From the NCBI RefSeq assembly GCF_003858645.1, contig NZ_RQJP01000003.1, forward strand, positions 248,001-312,000: a stretch of DNA of 64,000 nt, in the 5' to 3' direction. Both the position numbers and the translations under genes were made by a program. Within the stretch, counting starts at the first letter, position 1, and every line of letters begins with the position of its first letter. Below the pieces are notes generated by a model that was not told the origin of the DNA, did not search any database, and worked only from the letters and a program-made list of their open reading frames with translations. This stretch comes from Larkinella knui. GTDB lineage: Bacteria; Bacteroidota; Bacteroidia; Cytophagales; Spirosomataceae. This document shows, piece by piece, positions 18,101 through 26,643 of this stretch.

Positions 18101-18452
18101 CTTCGCCGGTAGTCCTGACCTGATCGATCAGCGGCTGGATGGCGGGCCAGCTCTCGGGCCAGACGGTTTCAAATTTCCGGCCCAGTGCGCCGGGATGTTT
18201 CCCCGCATTTTCCAGACTGGGGCGGTAGGCGTCATTGTAAAAGCAAATTAGCTCCGGCCCCCAGAGCAGAAATAGAGGAGAACAGGACGAAAGAATCAGG
18301 TTAAGTGTCGTTCGCAGGCTCTGGGGCCAGTTTTCAACCGATCCCAGAGGGTTTTCAGACCAATCAAACGAGCGAATAAGGTGGCCCATCTCACCCCCCC
18401 TCACTGGAAACTGCGGCAAATCACTAGGGCTATTCGTACTGGTGAAGCTCAT
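15117..18452 (-). CDS. Multi-PAS sensor histidine kinase
   Basis: This protein of about 1111 residues has no membrane segment. An N-terminal PAS-like region (FDWSENPLGSVENWPQSLRT) is followed by four to five further PAS/PAC units. A coiled coil of repeated ELxxTNEELA units (about 800-865) leads to a HisKA domain with the phospho-acceptor His882 in ASHDLQEPLRKV and an HATPase with NLLSNALKF, SDNGIGFD and GTGIGLAICEKV. The N, G1 and G2 boxes are complete, so the kinase should be active. The frame begins at a TTG at 18506; ATG at 18452 (MSFTSTNSPSDLPQF) is preferred. No response regulator is adjacent; a GAF-domain gene lies upstream. Confidence 0.88.
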   Translation of the reverse strand: MSFTSTNSPSDLPQFPVRGGEMGHLIRSFDWSENPLGSVENWPQSLRTTLNLILSSCSPLFLLWGPELICFYNDAYRPSLENAGKHPGALGRKFETVWPESWPAIQPLIDQVRTTGEATRSDQPYFPGQPKGGQDGSFRTFSYSPAYDDEGQINGVLVTCTETMTSGSGRKKLEESERFLRQLTETMPAILWITEPDGYCSYLNRQWYEFTGQSNEEAEGFGWLDATHPDDQEKTGACFIEANERQIPFSALYRLRHKEGTYRWVVDKGSPRFDEQGNYQGMIGTVVDVHDQKLAEEEKQKLIAILEASPEFIGLAASDTSIEYANPAALEMLGWDTVDGKKIQDYIFPEDWAIAEKILPSLVKTGHFSHEIRFVNAKSGKPFWLEWNAVTLKDPVSNQITGLATVSPNITSRKNTEQSLRESEARFRRLIAEAPIAMAVYSTRNLIIETANDAMITLWGKTPSVIGMKLAEALPELEGQPFIGLLEQVFDTGIPYQSAEQSANLVVNGQLQTFWFTFTYQPLTTDQGQVYAILNVAVDVTERVAVRQRIEENRQQLLESFEQSPVAIAIIDIIDLRFRMANPLYGQLVGRQPGELIGKSFLEVLPELQGQGFDQLIEEVGSTGSPYVARETEVTIFRNNQLESIYVDLTIQPQYETRQGDGSEPDSATRISGVMVVAIDVTQQVLARQKVEEAESTLRGAIELAELSTWSMDIETGRFTYSDRFMNWLGFSEHTKSMDEAYNPLPDDYRQSVAAAINAVVQPGASGSYRNEHPIVNRLTGQVRIIDAQGKVFVDAQGKPVKLVGTAQDITEQRKIQLALEQQVQIRTEELETANEELAATNEELSATIEELATTNEELAESNQLLIRSNENLEQFAYIASHDLQEPLRKVRQFGDLLKNHYTAQLGDGVNYLDRMQLAAGRMSALIKDLLTFSRISMQQDTIEPVSLTEVVNTVLTDLDLAIQESGAVVTVEPLPTVPGDASQLEQLFQNLLSNALKFRRTDKAGVPVAPLIHVGVRMIADTDLPPSVKPARSAGAYYCLYVSDNGIGFDQKYVDRIFQVFQRLHGKSEFAGTGIGLAICEKVASNHGGAISATSQPGQGATFSVYLPVL

Positions 18453-18662
18453 AAAATACTCATCCCGTTGGAAACGGAAAAATCCTTTTCGAATGTAAGT
18501 CGACAAATTATATTTACTACGAATAAAACGATCAAATTTCGATTAAATGGCCCAAAACTTCCGCATTAAATCGGTGTTTTCCATCAGCCCCTCGCCCACC
18601 CCATTCGGATTTCGGATAAACGCCCAGGTTAAAGGTCTGATCTGAATGTATTTTCCGGCCTC

Positions 18663-19199
18663 TCAGTCAGCCGTCCCATAAGCCGCAATTACCGGCTGCA
18701 ACTGTGGCAGGATGGCTTCGATCTGCGCCTTTTCTTCAGCAGTCCAGTGTCGGGGATTCCCAAACAGGCAGGGCTGCAAAATCCCCCACAGTTTGTTATC
18801 CCGTTGAATGTGAGCATGAACCAGCGCCCGGTGGCCGAATGTTTCCCGCTCAAACTGCCGGTTCAATACGTCGGGGCCGGCAGTGTCCACATCATCGACA
18901 TAGACCGACGGTTTCATCGCCAGTGCCGCCCGAATCAGCGGGTCTTCGGCGGCCAACGCCCCGGTATCGGCTTGCCAGTTGGGCTGTATTGTATTTTTGT
19001 CGGGTATCGTCTCGTTTTTACGCCAGCAAAAAGCAGTTCGCCCCCGCCCCCGATCGGGTTGCCGGACATACAGAAAACAGCGATCGGCGTCGAGGGCCGT
19101 TCCCACAACCTGCACCACCTGGTTTAGGATTTCGGCGGGGTTTTGGCCCGATGTAACAAGTTCGTCGATGGTTGCCGACAAGGCGTGTAGCGGTATCAT
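18663..19199 (-). CDS. GAF-domain protein
   Basis: This 178-residue single-domain protein shows the GAF pattern: LNQVVQVVGTALDADRCFLY at the start, then a variable sensor loop and DNKLWGILQPCLFGNPRHW, ending in ILPQLQPVIAAYG. GAF domains bind small ligands or chromophores; chromophore-type Cys residues are possible (RCFLY, PCLFG) but nothing shows pigment binding. It is encoded upstream of the multi-PAS kinase on the same strand, 210 bp away, and could feed that kinase a signal. It has no output domain. Confidence 0.75.
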   Translation of the reverse strand: MIPLHALSATIDELVTSGQNPAEILNQVVQVVGTALDADRCFLYVRQPDRGRGRTAFCWRKNETIPDKNTIQPNWQADTGALAAEDPLIRAALAMKPSVYVDDVDTAGPDVLNRQFERETFGHRALVHAHIQRDNKLWGILQPCLFGNPRHWTAEEKAQIEAILPQLQPVIAAYGTAD

Positions 19200-19364
19200 C
19201 CGTGTTTAACCCGAAAATCCGGTTTTGGGTTTTCCAGCATGCTTCAGCCAGGCGCGTTGATCCGGTGCCGTCGGGTAAAAAGAGCCGAGGTGGGGTCAAC
19301 AAATCGGTCGGTTGCGAAAAGCAGGTTGTCGTGCGCCGTACGGTGGTTTTTCCTGTTTAATACC

Positions 19365-19372
19365 TACCTTTG
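19365..19372 (+). promoter_or_regulatory. -7 promoter element
   Basis: TACCTTTG matches TAnnTTTG fully and ends 22 bp before the ATG at 19395. Confidence 0.6.
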
Positions 19373-19394
19373 CAGCCCACTAGGCGAAGTCTGA

Positions 19395-20600
19395 ATGCAG
19401 GTAATTGAGGTTGGCCAAAACGCCAGATACCAACGTGAGTTTATCCAGTTTCCGGTACGGCTTTACCGCAACGATCCCTGTTGGATACGGCCGCTGGATA
19501 CGGATGTAGAAGAGGTTTTTGACCCGACCCGCAACAAGCGGTTCGACAACGGTGAGTGTGTCCGGTATTTGTTGCTCAACGATGCGCAGGAAACCATCGG
19601 GCGGGTCGCGGCTTTCGTAGACCGCGACATTGCAAATCTCGATAATGACCAACCGACGGGTGGGCTGGGCTTTTTTGAGTGCATCAACGACCGGGCAGCC
19701 GCGTTTCGGCTCTTCGATACGGCCCGAAGCTGGCTCCAAAACCGGGGCATGGAGGCCATGGACGGCCCTATTAATTTCGGGGATCGCGACCGCTGGTGGG
19801 GCTTGCTGGTCGATGGCTTCGAACGTGAACCGAACTACTGCATGCCCTACACCAAACCGTACTACATTTCGTTCTTCGAGGAGTACGGCTTTCAGGATTA
19901 TTTCAAACAGTTCACGTTTGGTATTCCAACCACCTGGTCCAAGCTGACCAGTATGTCGCAGGCCGTTAAAGACCGCGCCCGGCGCATCTACGAAAACACC
20001 GATTACAGCTTCCGAACGATTGATAAGCGGCAACTGCCCGCAGCCGCCGAGCAGTTCCGGCATATCTACAACGCAGCCTGGGGGGGGCATAGCGGTGTCA
20101 AGGAAATGTCGGCAGAACAGGCTCAGGTACTCATGCAGAAACTGAAGCCGGTCATCGACGAGAAAATCATCTACTTCGCCTACTACGGCGATGAACCCGT
20201 CGCGTTTTTCGTTTGCCTGCCCGAACTGAACCAGGTCTTCAAGTACGTAAACGGGAAGCTCGATTGGATCGGTAAACTGAAGTTTTTGTGGCACATGATT
20301 CGGAAAACAAACCGGAAAGCATTCGGGGTCGTGTTTGGCGTATCGCCCGCCCACCAGGGGAAAGGTCTCGAAGCGGCCATTGCCCTGCGGATGCCCCACG
20401 AAGCGGCACACAATCCAGACTTTCAATATACTGAGCTGGAAATGAACTGGGTGGGTGATTTCAACCCCATTATGGTGCGGTTTGTGAGCCAGTTGGGCTC
20501 AACCATTGTCAAAACCCACGTCACATACCGCTATTTATTCGACCGCACCAAACCGTTTAAACGCTGCCCGGTCATTGGTCGACGGAAAGAAAAGGAATAA
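19395..20600 (+). CDS. GNAT-like N-acetyltransferase-fold protein
   Basis: This 401-residue soluble protein resembles a Bacteroidota family of about 380-400 residues with a double GNAT fold: FIQFPVRLYRNDPCWIRPLD near the start, GRVAAFVDRDI, GFFECINDRAAAFRLFDTA, and MDGPINFGDRDRWWGLLVDG. The acceptor is not known. A C-terminal half (FGVVFGVSPAHQGKGLEAAI) contains the QGKGLE segment, which looks like the acyl-CoA pyrophosphate-binding loop (Q/RxxGxG/A), so activity is plausible. The start is supported by a close consensus promoter. Confidence 0.7.
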   Translation: MQVIEVGQNARYQREFIQFPVRLYRNDPCWIRPLDTDVEEVFDPTRNKRFDNGECVRYLLLNDAQETIGRVAAFVDRDIANLDNDQPTGGLGFFECINDRAAAFRLFDTARSWLQNRGMEAMDGPINFGDRDRWWGLLVDGFEREPNYCMPYTKPYYISFFEEYGFQDYFKQFTFGIPTTWSKLTSMSQAVKDRARRIYENTDYSFRTIDKRQLPAAAEQFRHIYNAAWGGHSGVKEMSAEQAQVLMQKLKPVIDEKIIYFAYYGDEPVAFFVCLPELNQVFKYVNGKLDWIGKLKFLWHMIRKTNRKAFGVVFGVSPAHQGKGLEAAIALRMPHEAAHNPDFQYTELEMNWVGDFNPIMVRFVSQLGSTIVKTHVTYRYLFDRTKPFKRCPVIGRRKEKE

Positions 20601-20686
20601 GTTGATTCGCCAGGGCTTTCGTGGCTTTCGATTAGCCTATATTGCATTTCATTTGATGCGTTGATTTACCAACCTACTCTCAGTTC

Positions 20687-22093
20687 ATGCATTTTACTAC
20701 CTGGAACCTGCTGTTTACGGGTATGGTCAGTTCAATCCTGTTGCTCAATTTAGTACAGTGGAGTATCTACCGGGAGCGGATTTATGGGCTTTATGCCGTA
20801 TATATGCTGGCCTGGCTGATCTATTTCAGCCTGCGGGTAGACGGCCTGAACGCCTACGTATCGACGAGCGTACAGAGTTTTGTTCGGGCCACGGCACCCA
20901 TGCTGGCGTATGTGGTGTATTTCAGTTTTATTGATTCTTTGCTTCAGCTTCGCCGAACGATTCCGCGTCTGCTGTGGCTGTTTGACCGGACAAGAGTTGT
21001 TATTCTGGGCTATTTCGGATTGATGGCGGTCGTGTGTTTCGTCTACTGGGATGCCTCAATTTATAACCTGGCTCACATCCTGATTCGCCTGATTATCATT
21101 GGGTTGGCGACTTACGCCATTCCGCAAATGAGTCGTTTGAAGGGCGTCGTTCCGCGCTACCTGGCCCTGGGCTCGGGTCTGCTGCTGGCGGGGGCCATTG
21201 CCTCTATGCTGATGTCAACAGGGTGGATCTATACCATACGGGCAGACCCGTTCTGGTTTGCACCGCTCACCTATCTGGAGTTTGGAATCATCGGCGAGTT
21301 AACCTGCTTTACCTTATTGCTGGGCTATAGCCAGCGGAGGGGTGCCATCAAGAGCGCGATTGTTGAGCAGGTGCTCGCCCGCGAACGGGAGCAACGGCAA
21401 CGCGAACAGGTTGAAGCCGAGCTGGTTACCGAAAAATTACTGCAACAGATGTCGGCCGTTCAGATGAAGGCGCTGCGGTCGCAAATGAACCCGCATTTTT
21501 TATACAACTCGCTGAATGCCATTCGGTTGTTTGTGCTCCAGAATGACAGTGACAACGCGGATAAATTTCTGGTCAAGTTTGCCCGGCTGATGCGGCTCAT
21601 TCTGGAAAACTCCCGCCAGGAGTGGGTGACTTTAGCCAGCGAACTCGAACAGCTGCAGTTGTATTTAGAATTGGAGCAACTCCGCTTCGGCAATAAATTT
21701 GACTTTTCCATCGAAACCGACCCCGCCCTTTCGCAGGAAACCGTGTCGATTCCGCCGATGATTATCCAGCCTTACATCGAAAATGCCATTCTTCACGGTA
21801 TTGCCTACAAGAAAAGCCGGGGCAACATAACGGTATGCATCCAACCCAACGGCCAGGGGCTGGAATGCAGCGTCGAGGATGACGGGGTAGGACGCCGGAA
21901 AGCGGGCGAACTGAAGAGCAAAACCGTCGCTTCGCACCAGAGCGTGGGCCTGAAAGTGACCGAAGAGCGGTTGCAGTTGATTAGTCAGCAAACGGGCCAG
22001 CCAAGCCAGGTAGTTATCCTGGATAAAGTAGACGCCAACCAGCAGCCGACCGGCACTAAAGTAGCGATTCACTTACCGATGCTGTCGGACTAA
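20687..22093 (+). CDS. LytS/YehU-type membrane sensor histidine kinase
   Basis: This is a 468-residue protein. Residues 1-225 hold about seven membrane helices in a 7TM sensor-like arrangement. A coiled coil (VLAREREQRQREQVEAELVT) leads to a His_kinase domain with SQMNPHFLYNSLNAIR, the His being residue 270, and an HATPase with PPMIIQPYIENAILHG and EDDGVG. In this class the partner is a LytTR response regulator, normally encoded next door. None is adjacent here, so it is an orphan; the only LytTR gene in the window (63286) lacks a receiver domain. The gene is convergent with the methyltransferase at 22155. Confidence 0.87.
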   Translation: MHFTTWNLLFTGMVSSILLLNLVQWSIYRERIYGLYAVYMLAWLIYFSLRVDGLNAYVSTSVQSFVRATAPMLAYVVYFSFIDSLLQLRRTIPRLLWLFDRTRVVILGYFGLMAVVCFVYWDASIYNLAHILIRLIIIGLATYAIPQMSRLKGVVPRYLALGSGLLLAGAIASMLMSTGWIYTIRADPFWFAPLTYLEFGIIGELTCFTLLLGYSQRRGAIKSAIVEQVLAREREQRQREQVEAELVTEKLLQQMSAVQMKALRSQMNPHFLYNSLNAIRLFVLQNDSDNADKFLVKFARLMRLILENSRQEWVTLASELEQLQLYLELEQLRFGNKFDFSIETDPALSQETVSIPPMIIQPYIENAILHGIAYKKSRGNITVCIQPNGQGLECSVEDDGVGRRKAGELKSKTVASHQSVGLKVTEERLQLISQQTGQPSQVVILDKVDANQQPTGTKVAIHLPMLSD

Positions 22094-22154
22094 TTCGAAT
22101 CACGTTCAACCGGCCGACGGGCGGTTTGGCTAAAATCATCTTTGGAACCGGGGC

Positions 22155-22967
22155 TCATCGCACCACCGTCACGCGCAGGAACGTGGCCGGTATGGACGTA
22201 GTGGTCTGGTCGGGGCTGGTATTTTGATTGGTAAACAGTTCTTCCAGTTCACGCTGCAAGTCCGAGGCTTTCCCATTTTTTTCAGCGGCCTCAAACGCAT
22301 TCATGGTGGGGCCGTAGTAGTTTTTGAACTTGCTGACGAATTCTAATGGAGAATACGGCGCGTTAAAGGTAAACGTATCCCTGAGGAAACTGATGTTTTC
22401 TTTGGGCACACCGGCTTTTTCAAACCGTTCGATAACATGACTTTCAATACCCCACAACATCGGACTGATGAAACCTTCCGGCGGTGGTGGAGTGTAGGCC
22501 GAACTGATCTTTAAAATTTGCGCTACCAGCGTAGGATCGCCCGGAATCCAGTTTCCCATCACAATCCGTCCGCCGGGGCGGGTCACGCGGACCATTTCTT
22601 TGGCTACCTCAAACGGCCTGGGTGCAAACATGGCCCCGAATATGCTCACGACGAGATCAAAACTCTGATCCTGCAACTCTTGCAAATCGGTCGCGTCGCC
22701 TTCCTGAAATGTGACATTGGTGAGCCCACGCTCCTTGGCCCGTCTGTTGCCGGCTTCAACCAGATTCCGGGCAATATCGACTCCTAAAACCGTAGCCCCC
22801 AGTTCGGCTTCGGGAATGGCCGTGGTGCCGTCACCACAGCCGAGGTCGAGCACCTTAACATCTCTGGTGATACCCAGTTGGGCCACCAGTGCCGTCCCGC
22901 TTTCGCGCATGGTTTGGGCCAGTTGGGTGAAATCCCCTTTTTCCCACAAAGCTTTGTTTGGATTCAT
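22155..22967 (-). CDS. Class I SAM-dependent methyltransferase
   Basis: This 270-residue cytoplasmic protein has the Rossmann methyltransferase motifs: VKVLDLGCGDGTTAIPEAEL for motif I, VLGVDIARNLVEAGNRRAKE for the acidic strand-2 residue, FQEGDATDLQ, and FDLVVSIFGAMFAPRPFEVA with VRVTRPGGRIVMGNW. It resembles UbiE/Coq5-type and small-molecule methyltransferases. The acceptor cannot be told. It is a single gene with no clear operon partner. Confidence 0.82.
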   Translation of the reverse strand: MNPNKALWEKGDFTQLAQTMRESGTALVAQLGITRDVKVLDLGCGDGTTAIPEAELGATVLGVDIARNLVEAGNRRAKERGLTNVTFQEGDATDLQELQDQSFDLVVSIFGAMFAPRPFEVAKEMVRVTRPGGRIVMGNWIPGDPTLVAQILKISSAYTPPPPEGFISPMLWGIESHVIERFEKAGVPKENISFLRDTFTFNAPYSPLEFVSKFKNYYGPTMNAFEAAEKNGKASDLQRELEELFTNQNTSPDQTTTSIPATFLRVTVVR

Positions 22968-23324
22968 GTCTTTTTTTGATTTAGTGAATGAAGATTATTA
23001 CCTTTTTAGCCGCCCCTCGATAGCTCCATTCGGCCAGACGGGCCCGCGTCCTTTTCTTACTCTAGTTACTACTTTATTTTCATAAATCAGTAGAGGCCCT
23101 TTTCGGGTATCTCGCTGGTTTCATGGACGTTGGATGGTGACGTACCGGATGATTGTCCGCCTTTTGCCCTCCTTCGCGGAATGGAATCCACATGCTGGCA
23201 TTACCGGGCGGAAGAATGCCCGATTTTGGCCTCAATAGCAATCATACCATACCGGTAGTGAAATTCGCCGGTATCCATTTTGGTCAGGCGCTTTCAGAAT
23301 CCAGGGTACAAAGGACCGCCTTTT

Positions 23325-23391
23325 CTCTACCAAAAAAATCACCGAATTCCGTGCTTTTTTGTCACGGAATTCGGTGATTTTTTTGGTAGAG
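23325..23391. terminator. 29-bp perfect inverted repeat, probable bidirectional terminator
   Basis: The arm at 23325-23353 is the exact complement of 23363-23391, with a 9-nt loop. The core ACCGAATTCCGTG is flanked by seven A on one side and seven T on the other, so an RNA from either strand makes a GC-containing stem ending in U residues. It lies 46 bp past the stop of the GH43 gene and could terminate it. The perfect stem is unusually long; a mini-transposon end is the alternative. The rest of 22968-23437 holds no recognisable gene. Confidence 0.65.
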
Positions 23392-23437
23392 CCAGTGGAT
23401 AAACCGCTGCGTTACGGGACGACCCAATCAAAGGGAC

Positions 23438-24601
23438 TCACTTAGTATGGACCGCCACGGGTACGCCTGATGGGTATTTTTGAGGGGTCGTGGTGGGACC
23501 AAAGACCGTTATTTTGCCATTTTTCACCTGCATGCGGTCAATACAGACCACTCTTTCATCGCCGGTTTTGGCGGTTCTGGCGTGGTAGACGCAGAACATC
23601 TCTTTGCGGTCCGGCGAGTAGGCAATGCTGTTGTGCCCCGTTCCCGTAACCGTTCCTCCCTGGTCGGTATTTTTCTGCAAAACCGGATTGTCATCCGACT
23701 TTTTAAACGGCCCTAAAGGAGAGGTAGACGTGGCATAACCAATGGCATAATACCGGCCACCGAAATGGTTCGCCGAATACATGATGTAATACATGTTGTC
23801 TTTTTTAAACGTAACGGAGCCCTCCGTCCAGCGACGGTTTACTTCGCGGGCCGTAACCGACCGGCTTTCCCATTCGGCCTGTTTGTCGCTGAGCCGCACC
23901 GGGGGGCGCAGCAGTAAAACCGGTTCGCCGATGACACCGGAGAAGTCGGGTTTGAGCTCGACGCCGTACACCCAGCTTTCCTCAACTTCCTTGAACCACC
24001 CTTTTTTCCGGGCTAAATCGGCCACTTCGCTTTCGACCAGGTGTTTGTAGCAGCAACGCGAATAGTATAAGTAAGCTTTTCCGTTCGATTCGAAAAACAC
24101 ATTGGCATCAATGATGGGATACCCGGGATCAAAAACCGGTTGGTTGGCCAGATCAATGAAAGGCCCGGTAGGTTTGTCGGCCACAGCCACCCCAATACGG
24201 AAATTCTCCACTTCCCGGGACGGGTTGACTTTCCATTGCGCACTGTAAAACAGGTAAAATTTCCCTTTCACCTCATACACTTCCGGGGCCCAGTAGGCCC
24301 CGTCCCAGCTTGCCTTGGGATCGCTCCAGCCATTTTTGTTATTGTGAAAATACACCTGCCCTTCCGGCTTCCAGTTCACCAGGTCTTTGGATGAATACGC
24401 AGCAAATCCCTTATCGGCTCCGCCGGTTCCATACAGGTAATACGTACCCCTGGTATACAGAATGTAGGGGTCGCCAAATTGGACGGGTAACGGATTGGAA
24501 AACGTGGTTCCGGCCCTGTCACGAACTGGTGTCGTTTGCGCGTGGGACGGGCGAAACCAGAGGGTGGTGATGCCAAAAAACAAAAACAGGAATCTTTTCA
24601 T
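23438..24601 (-). CDS. Glycoside hydrolase family 43 protein
   Basis: This 387-residue exported protein has a signal peptide (MKRFLFLFFGITTLWFRPSHA). The five-blade propeller fold of GH43 is indicated by NPLPVQFGDPYILYTRGTYY (catalytic-base Asp in GDPYI), APEVYEVKGKFYLFYSA, YPIIDANVFFESNGKAYLYY (the Asp that tunes the acid) and RRWTEGSVTFKKDNMYYIMY (Glu in TEGS as general acid). All three acidic residues are present. Family members act on arabinan, xylan or related side chains in the periplasm or outside the cell. It starts 11 bp after the dienelactone hydrolase gene, so the two are probably co-transcribed. Confidence 0.83.
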   Translation of the reverse strand: MKRFLFLFFGITTLWFRPSHAQTTPVRDRAGTTFSNPLPVQFGDPYILYTRGTYYLYGTGGADKGFAAYSSKDLVNWKPEGQVYFHNNKNGWSDPKASWDGAYWAPEVYEVKGKFYLFYSAQWKVNPSREVENFRIGVAVADKPTGPFIDLANQPVFDPGYPIIDANVFFESNGKAYLYYSRCCYKHLVESEVADLARKKGWFKEVEESWVYGVELKPDFSGVIGEPVLLLRPPVRLSDKQAEWESRSVTAREVNRRWTEGSVTFKKDNMYYIMYSANHFGGRYYAIGYATSTSPLGPFKKSDDNPVLQKNTDQGGTVTGTGHNSIAYSPDRKEMFCVYHARTAKTGDERVVCIDRMQVKNGKITVFGPTTTPQKYPSGVPVAVHTK

Positions 24602-24612
24602 GGGGGTACCTA

Positions 24613-25500
24613 TTACGCCAATTTTGCATTGAAAAAGTCGACGGTCCGTTTCCAGGCCAGTTCGGCCGCTGCTTTGTCATAACGAGGGGTCGTATCGTTG
24701 TGAAAGCCGTGGTTGGCATTGGGATACACATAGGCCGTGTACTCTTTTTTATTCTGTTTCAAAGCCTCTTCATAAGCAGGCCAACCGGCGTTCACGCCTT
24801 TATCCAGTTCGCCAAAGTGCAGCAGCAGGGGCGCTTTTATTTTAGGAACATCCTCGGTCGCCGGTTGACCGCCATAAAACGGAACCGAAGCCGCTAAGGT
24901 GGGAATTTGTACGGCCATCATGTTGGAAATCCACCCGCCAAAGCAAAAACCGACCACCCCAACTTTGCCATTGCAATCTTTGTGGTTTTTCAGATAATCA
25001 TAAGCGGCTTTGAAATCTTCCAGCATTTCATTGCGGTCGCGTTTACTTTGCAACGCGCGGCCGTCATCGTCATTCCCCGGATAACCGCCCAGTGGGGTTA
25101 AGGCGTCCGGCGCAATCGAAACAAAACCGGCCAGTGCCGCCCGCCGGGCAACATCGGCAATGTGCGGATTCAGCCCCCGGTTTTCATGAACCACAACGAT
25201 GCCGCCGAGTTTCTTTTTCGTATCGACCGGCATCGACAGCAACGCTTTGATGTTTCCCCCTCCTTTGGCAGACTGATAGTTGATGTAGTCCGATTTCAGG
25301 CGGGGATCATCCGGTTTGATCTGGATTGCGCCCTGGTAATTGGGCATGAGAAATCCCATCAGGGAGGCCACGGTAATACCGCCTACCGCATACGCAGAGA
25401 GCTTTTGTACGAAGTCGCGCCGGTCGATCCGATTGTGTGCATAGTCATCATAAAGGTCGAAAACTTCCTGTTTGACCTCTTCTTTCCTGATTTCGCTCAT
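24613..25500 (-). CDS. Dienelactone hydrolase family protein
   Basis: This 295-residue alpha/beta hydrolase has the nucleophile Cys186 in GVVGFCFGGW, Asp in LLLHFGELDKGVN and His in YPNANHGFHND, a Cys-Asp-His triad as in dienelactone hydrolases. Residues about 20-50 hold an RRDFVQKLSAYAVGG segment and a hydrophobic stretch, a Tat-like or anchor signal inside a longer hydrophilic leader, which is usual for the exported branch of the family. It probably hydrolyses a lactone or ester outside the cytoplasm. The gene leads a two-gene unit with the GH43 hydrolase, which suggests handling of plant-derived material. Confidence 0.85.
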   Translation of the reverse strand: MSEIRKEEVKQEVFDLYDDYAHNRIDRRDFVQKLSAYAVGGITVASLMGFLMPNYQGAIQIKPDDPRLKSDYINYQSAKGGGNIKALLSMPVDTKKKLGGIVVVHENRGLNPHIADVARRAALAGFVSIAPDALTPLGGYPGNDDDGRALQSKRDRNEMLEDFKAAYDYLKNHKDCNGKVGVVGFCFGGWISNMMAVQIPTLAASVPFYGGQPATEDVPKIKAPLLLHFGELDKGVNAGWPAYEEALKQNKKEYTAYVYPNANHGFHNDTTPRYDKAAAELAWKRTVDFFNAKLA

Positions 25501-26104
25501 GTTGGTTTGTTTATGATTTCCTCTAAATTAACGAATTCGACATCATCGGCGTCAGTCCCGTTCCGTAACGTTGCCCGTTGCTGCTACTCCGCTTCCGCTT
25601 CTTCCGTCAAAAGCAGGCAGAGGCCCCTATCCTAATCGTTTAGCGTGGCCTTTATTTATCCGCCAGTATTGGACGTCGGTCACCCGGGTTGAATCTACGG
25701 GCCGGATGACGGAATAATCGCAGTCGGGCGAGTGTCAGCCGGTTGTTGTTGACCGGGAATGGCGGGTCTGGTTCTGCATGAAGTACATCCGCTGGAACAA
25801 ACCGGAAGAAGCGTCTGGCGATGCGGGGAAGGGAATCCTTATTTTTTGAAGAAATTTTCAAACACTTTTAACCCGTGCCGGTTATGTATTTGTAAATCGC
25901 TGATGGGTGGGGATACTGTGAAAAGTACCTGATTGAAAAAATAACCATCCATAAAGCGGTGACAAGAGCCAGGTGACTTCAAACGTCGTCTGGCTTTCTT
26001 TATTTTGCCTCCGGCCGATCGTGACCGGCCGGAGGGATCCGTAAAAAGCCGGAATGGCTACAAGTCCCGTATCGGTGCCTGCCAACAGGCAGACAATGAA
26101 TCCG
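25501..26104. other. Intergenic region with two hairpins
   Basis: About 600 bp without a credible gene. A stem-loop at about 25967-25999 (AGCCAGGTGAC and GTCGTCTGGCT, two mismatched pairs) is followed by a T-rich run on the plus strand and looks like a terminator for a plus-strand transcript, but I find no gene or clear promoter ahead of it. CCTCCGGCCG (26008-26017) and CGGCCGGAGG (26026-26035) form a second, perfect 10-bp stem. Confidence 0.45.
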
Positions 26105-26551
26105 TTACCGGCGCAAGGCGGGTTCAAATTCGGCTTTAATCCGTCGATTGGCCGGCCGTATAGCCCACGACCAAACGGTTAACAGCGCAAATACAAGCGG
26201 CCCGACCCACTGATAGAAAGCATCTCCGGAAGCGATGTGCGAGATAACCGCCCCGGTTAGCAGGAAAAAGAAACCGGCGTAAGCCCATTCTTTCAGTAGT
26301 ACGTAGCCGGGCAGGAGGAGAACAACTCCCCCGACTATTTTCCAGGCCCCGATGATTTTCATCGAATACAGTGGATAGCCCAGATGAATAAAACCGTCGG
26401 TGTTGAATCGAGCCTGAAAAAATTGGGCAAAACCGCCTGCTTCCATGCCGAATACCAGAAGCCCCGTGATTACCCAGTAAGCCAGGTGCCTCCCCTGGTC
26501 TGTTTTGTGATCGAGTACCATGTGAATCAAGTGTTTGGTTGACATGGCCAT
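26105..26551 (-). CDS. DoxX-family membrane protein
   Basis: This 148-residue protein has four membrane helices: AYWVITGLLVFGMEAGGFAQ, MKIIGAWKIVGGVVLLLPGY, LKEWAYAGFFFLLTGAVISH and WVGPLVFALLTVWSWAIRP. The layout and the KIxGAWK-type motif after a short extracellular loop are typical of DoxX. Its role is not settled; family members are linked to redox or sulfur metabolism in the membrane. A long in-frame extension to 26896 overlaps the upstream gene and is rejected; ATG at 26551 or 26545 is the likely start. Confidence 0.78.
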   Translation of the reverse strand: MAMSTKHLIHMVLDHKTDQGRHLAYWVITGLLVFGMEAGGFAQFFQARFNTDGFIHLGYPLYSMKIIGAWKIVGGVVLLLPGYVLLKEWAYAGFFFLLTGAVISHIASGDAFYQWVGPLVFALLTVWSWAIRPANRRIKAEFEPALRR

Positions 26552-26643
26552 GATGACTGAGAAGTGATAAATTGGACCGTGGTGGCCCACTTTTTTTGTA
26601 TAAGGGGTTGAATCGTTCCGAAACGGTCTGTTTTCTGGCTGAA

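Noticed and set aside
19380-20426. Minus-strand open frame of 348 codons
   Set aside because: It is a shadow of the GNAT-like gene, which has a promoter, a good start and family motifs on the plus strand.
22094-22154. Small AACCG/CGGTT hairpin between convergent genes
   Set aside because: A five-base-pair stem without T-run is too weak to call a terminator.
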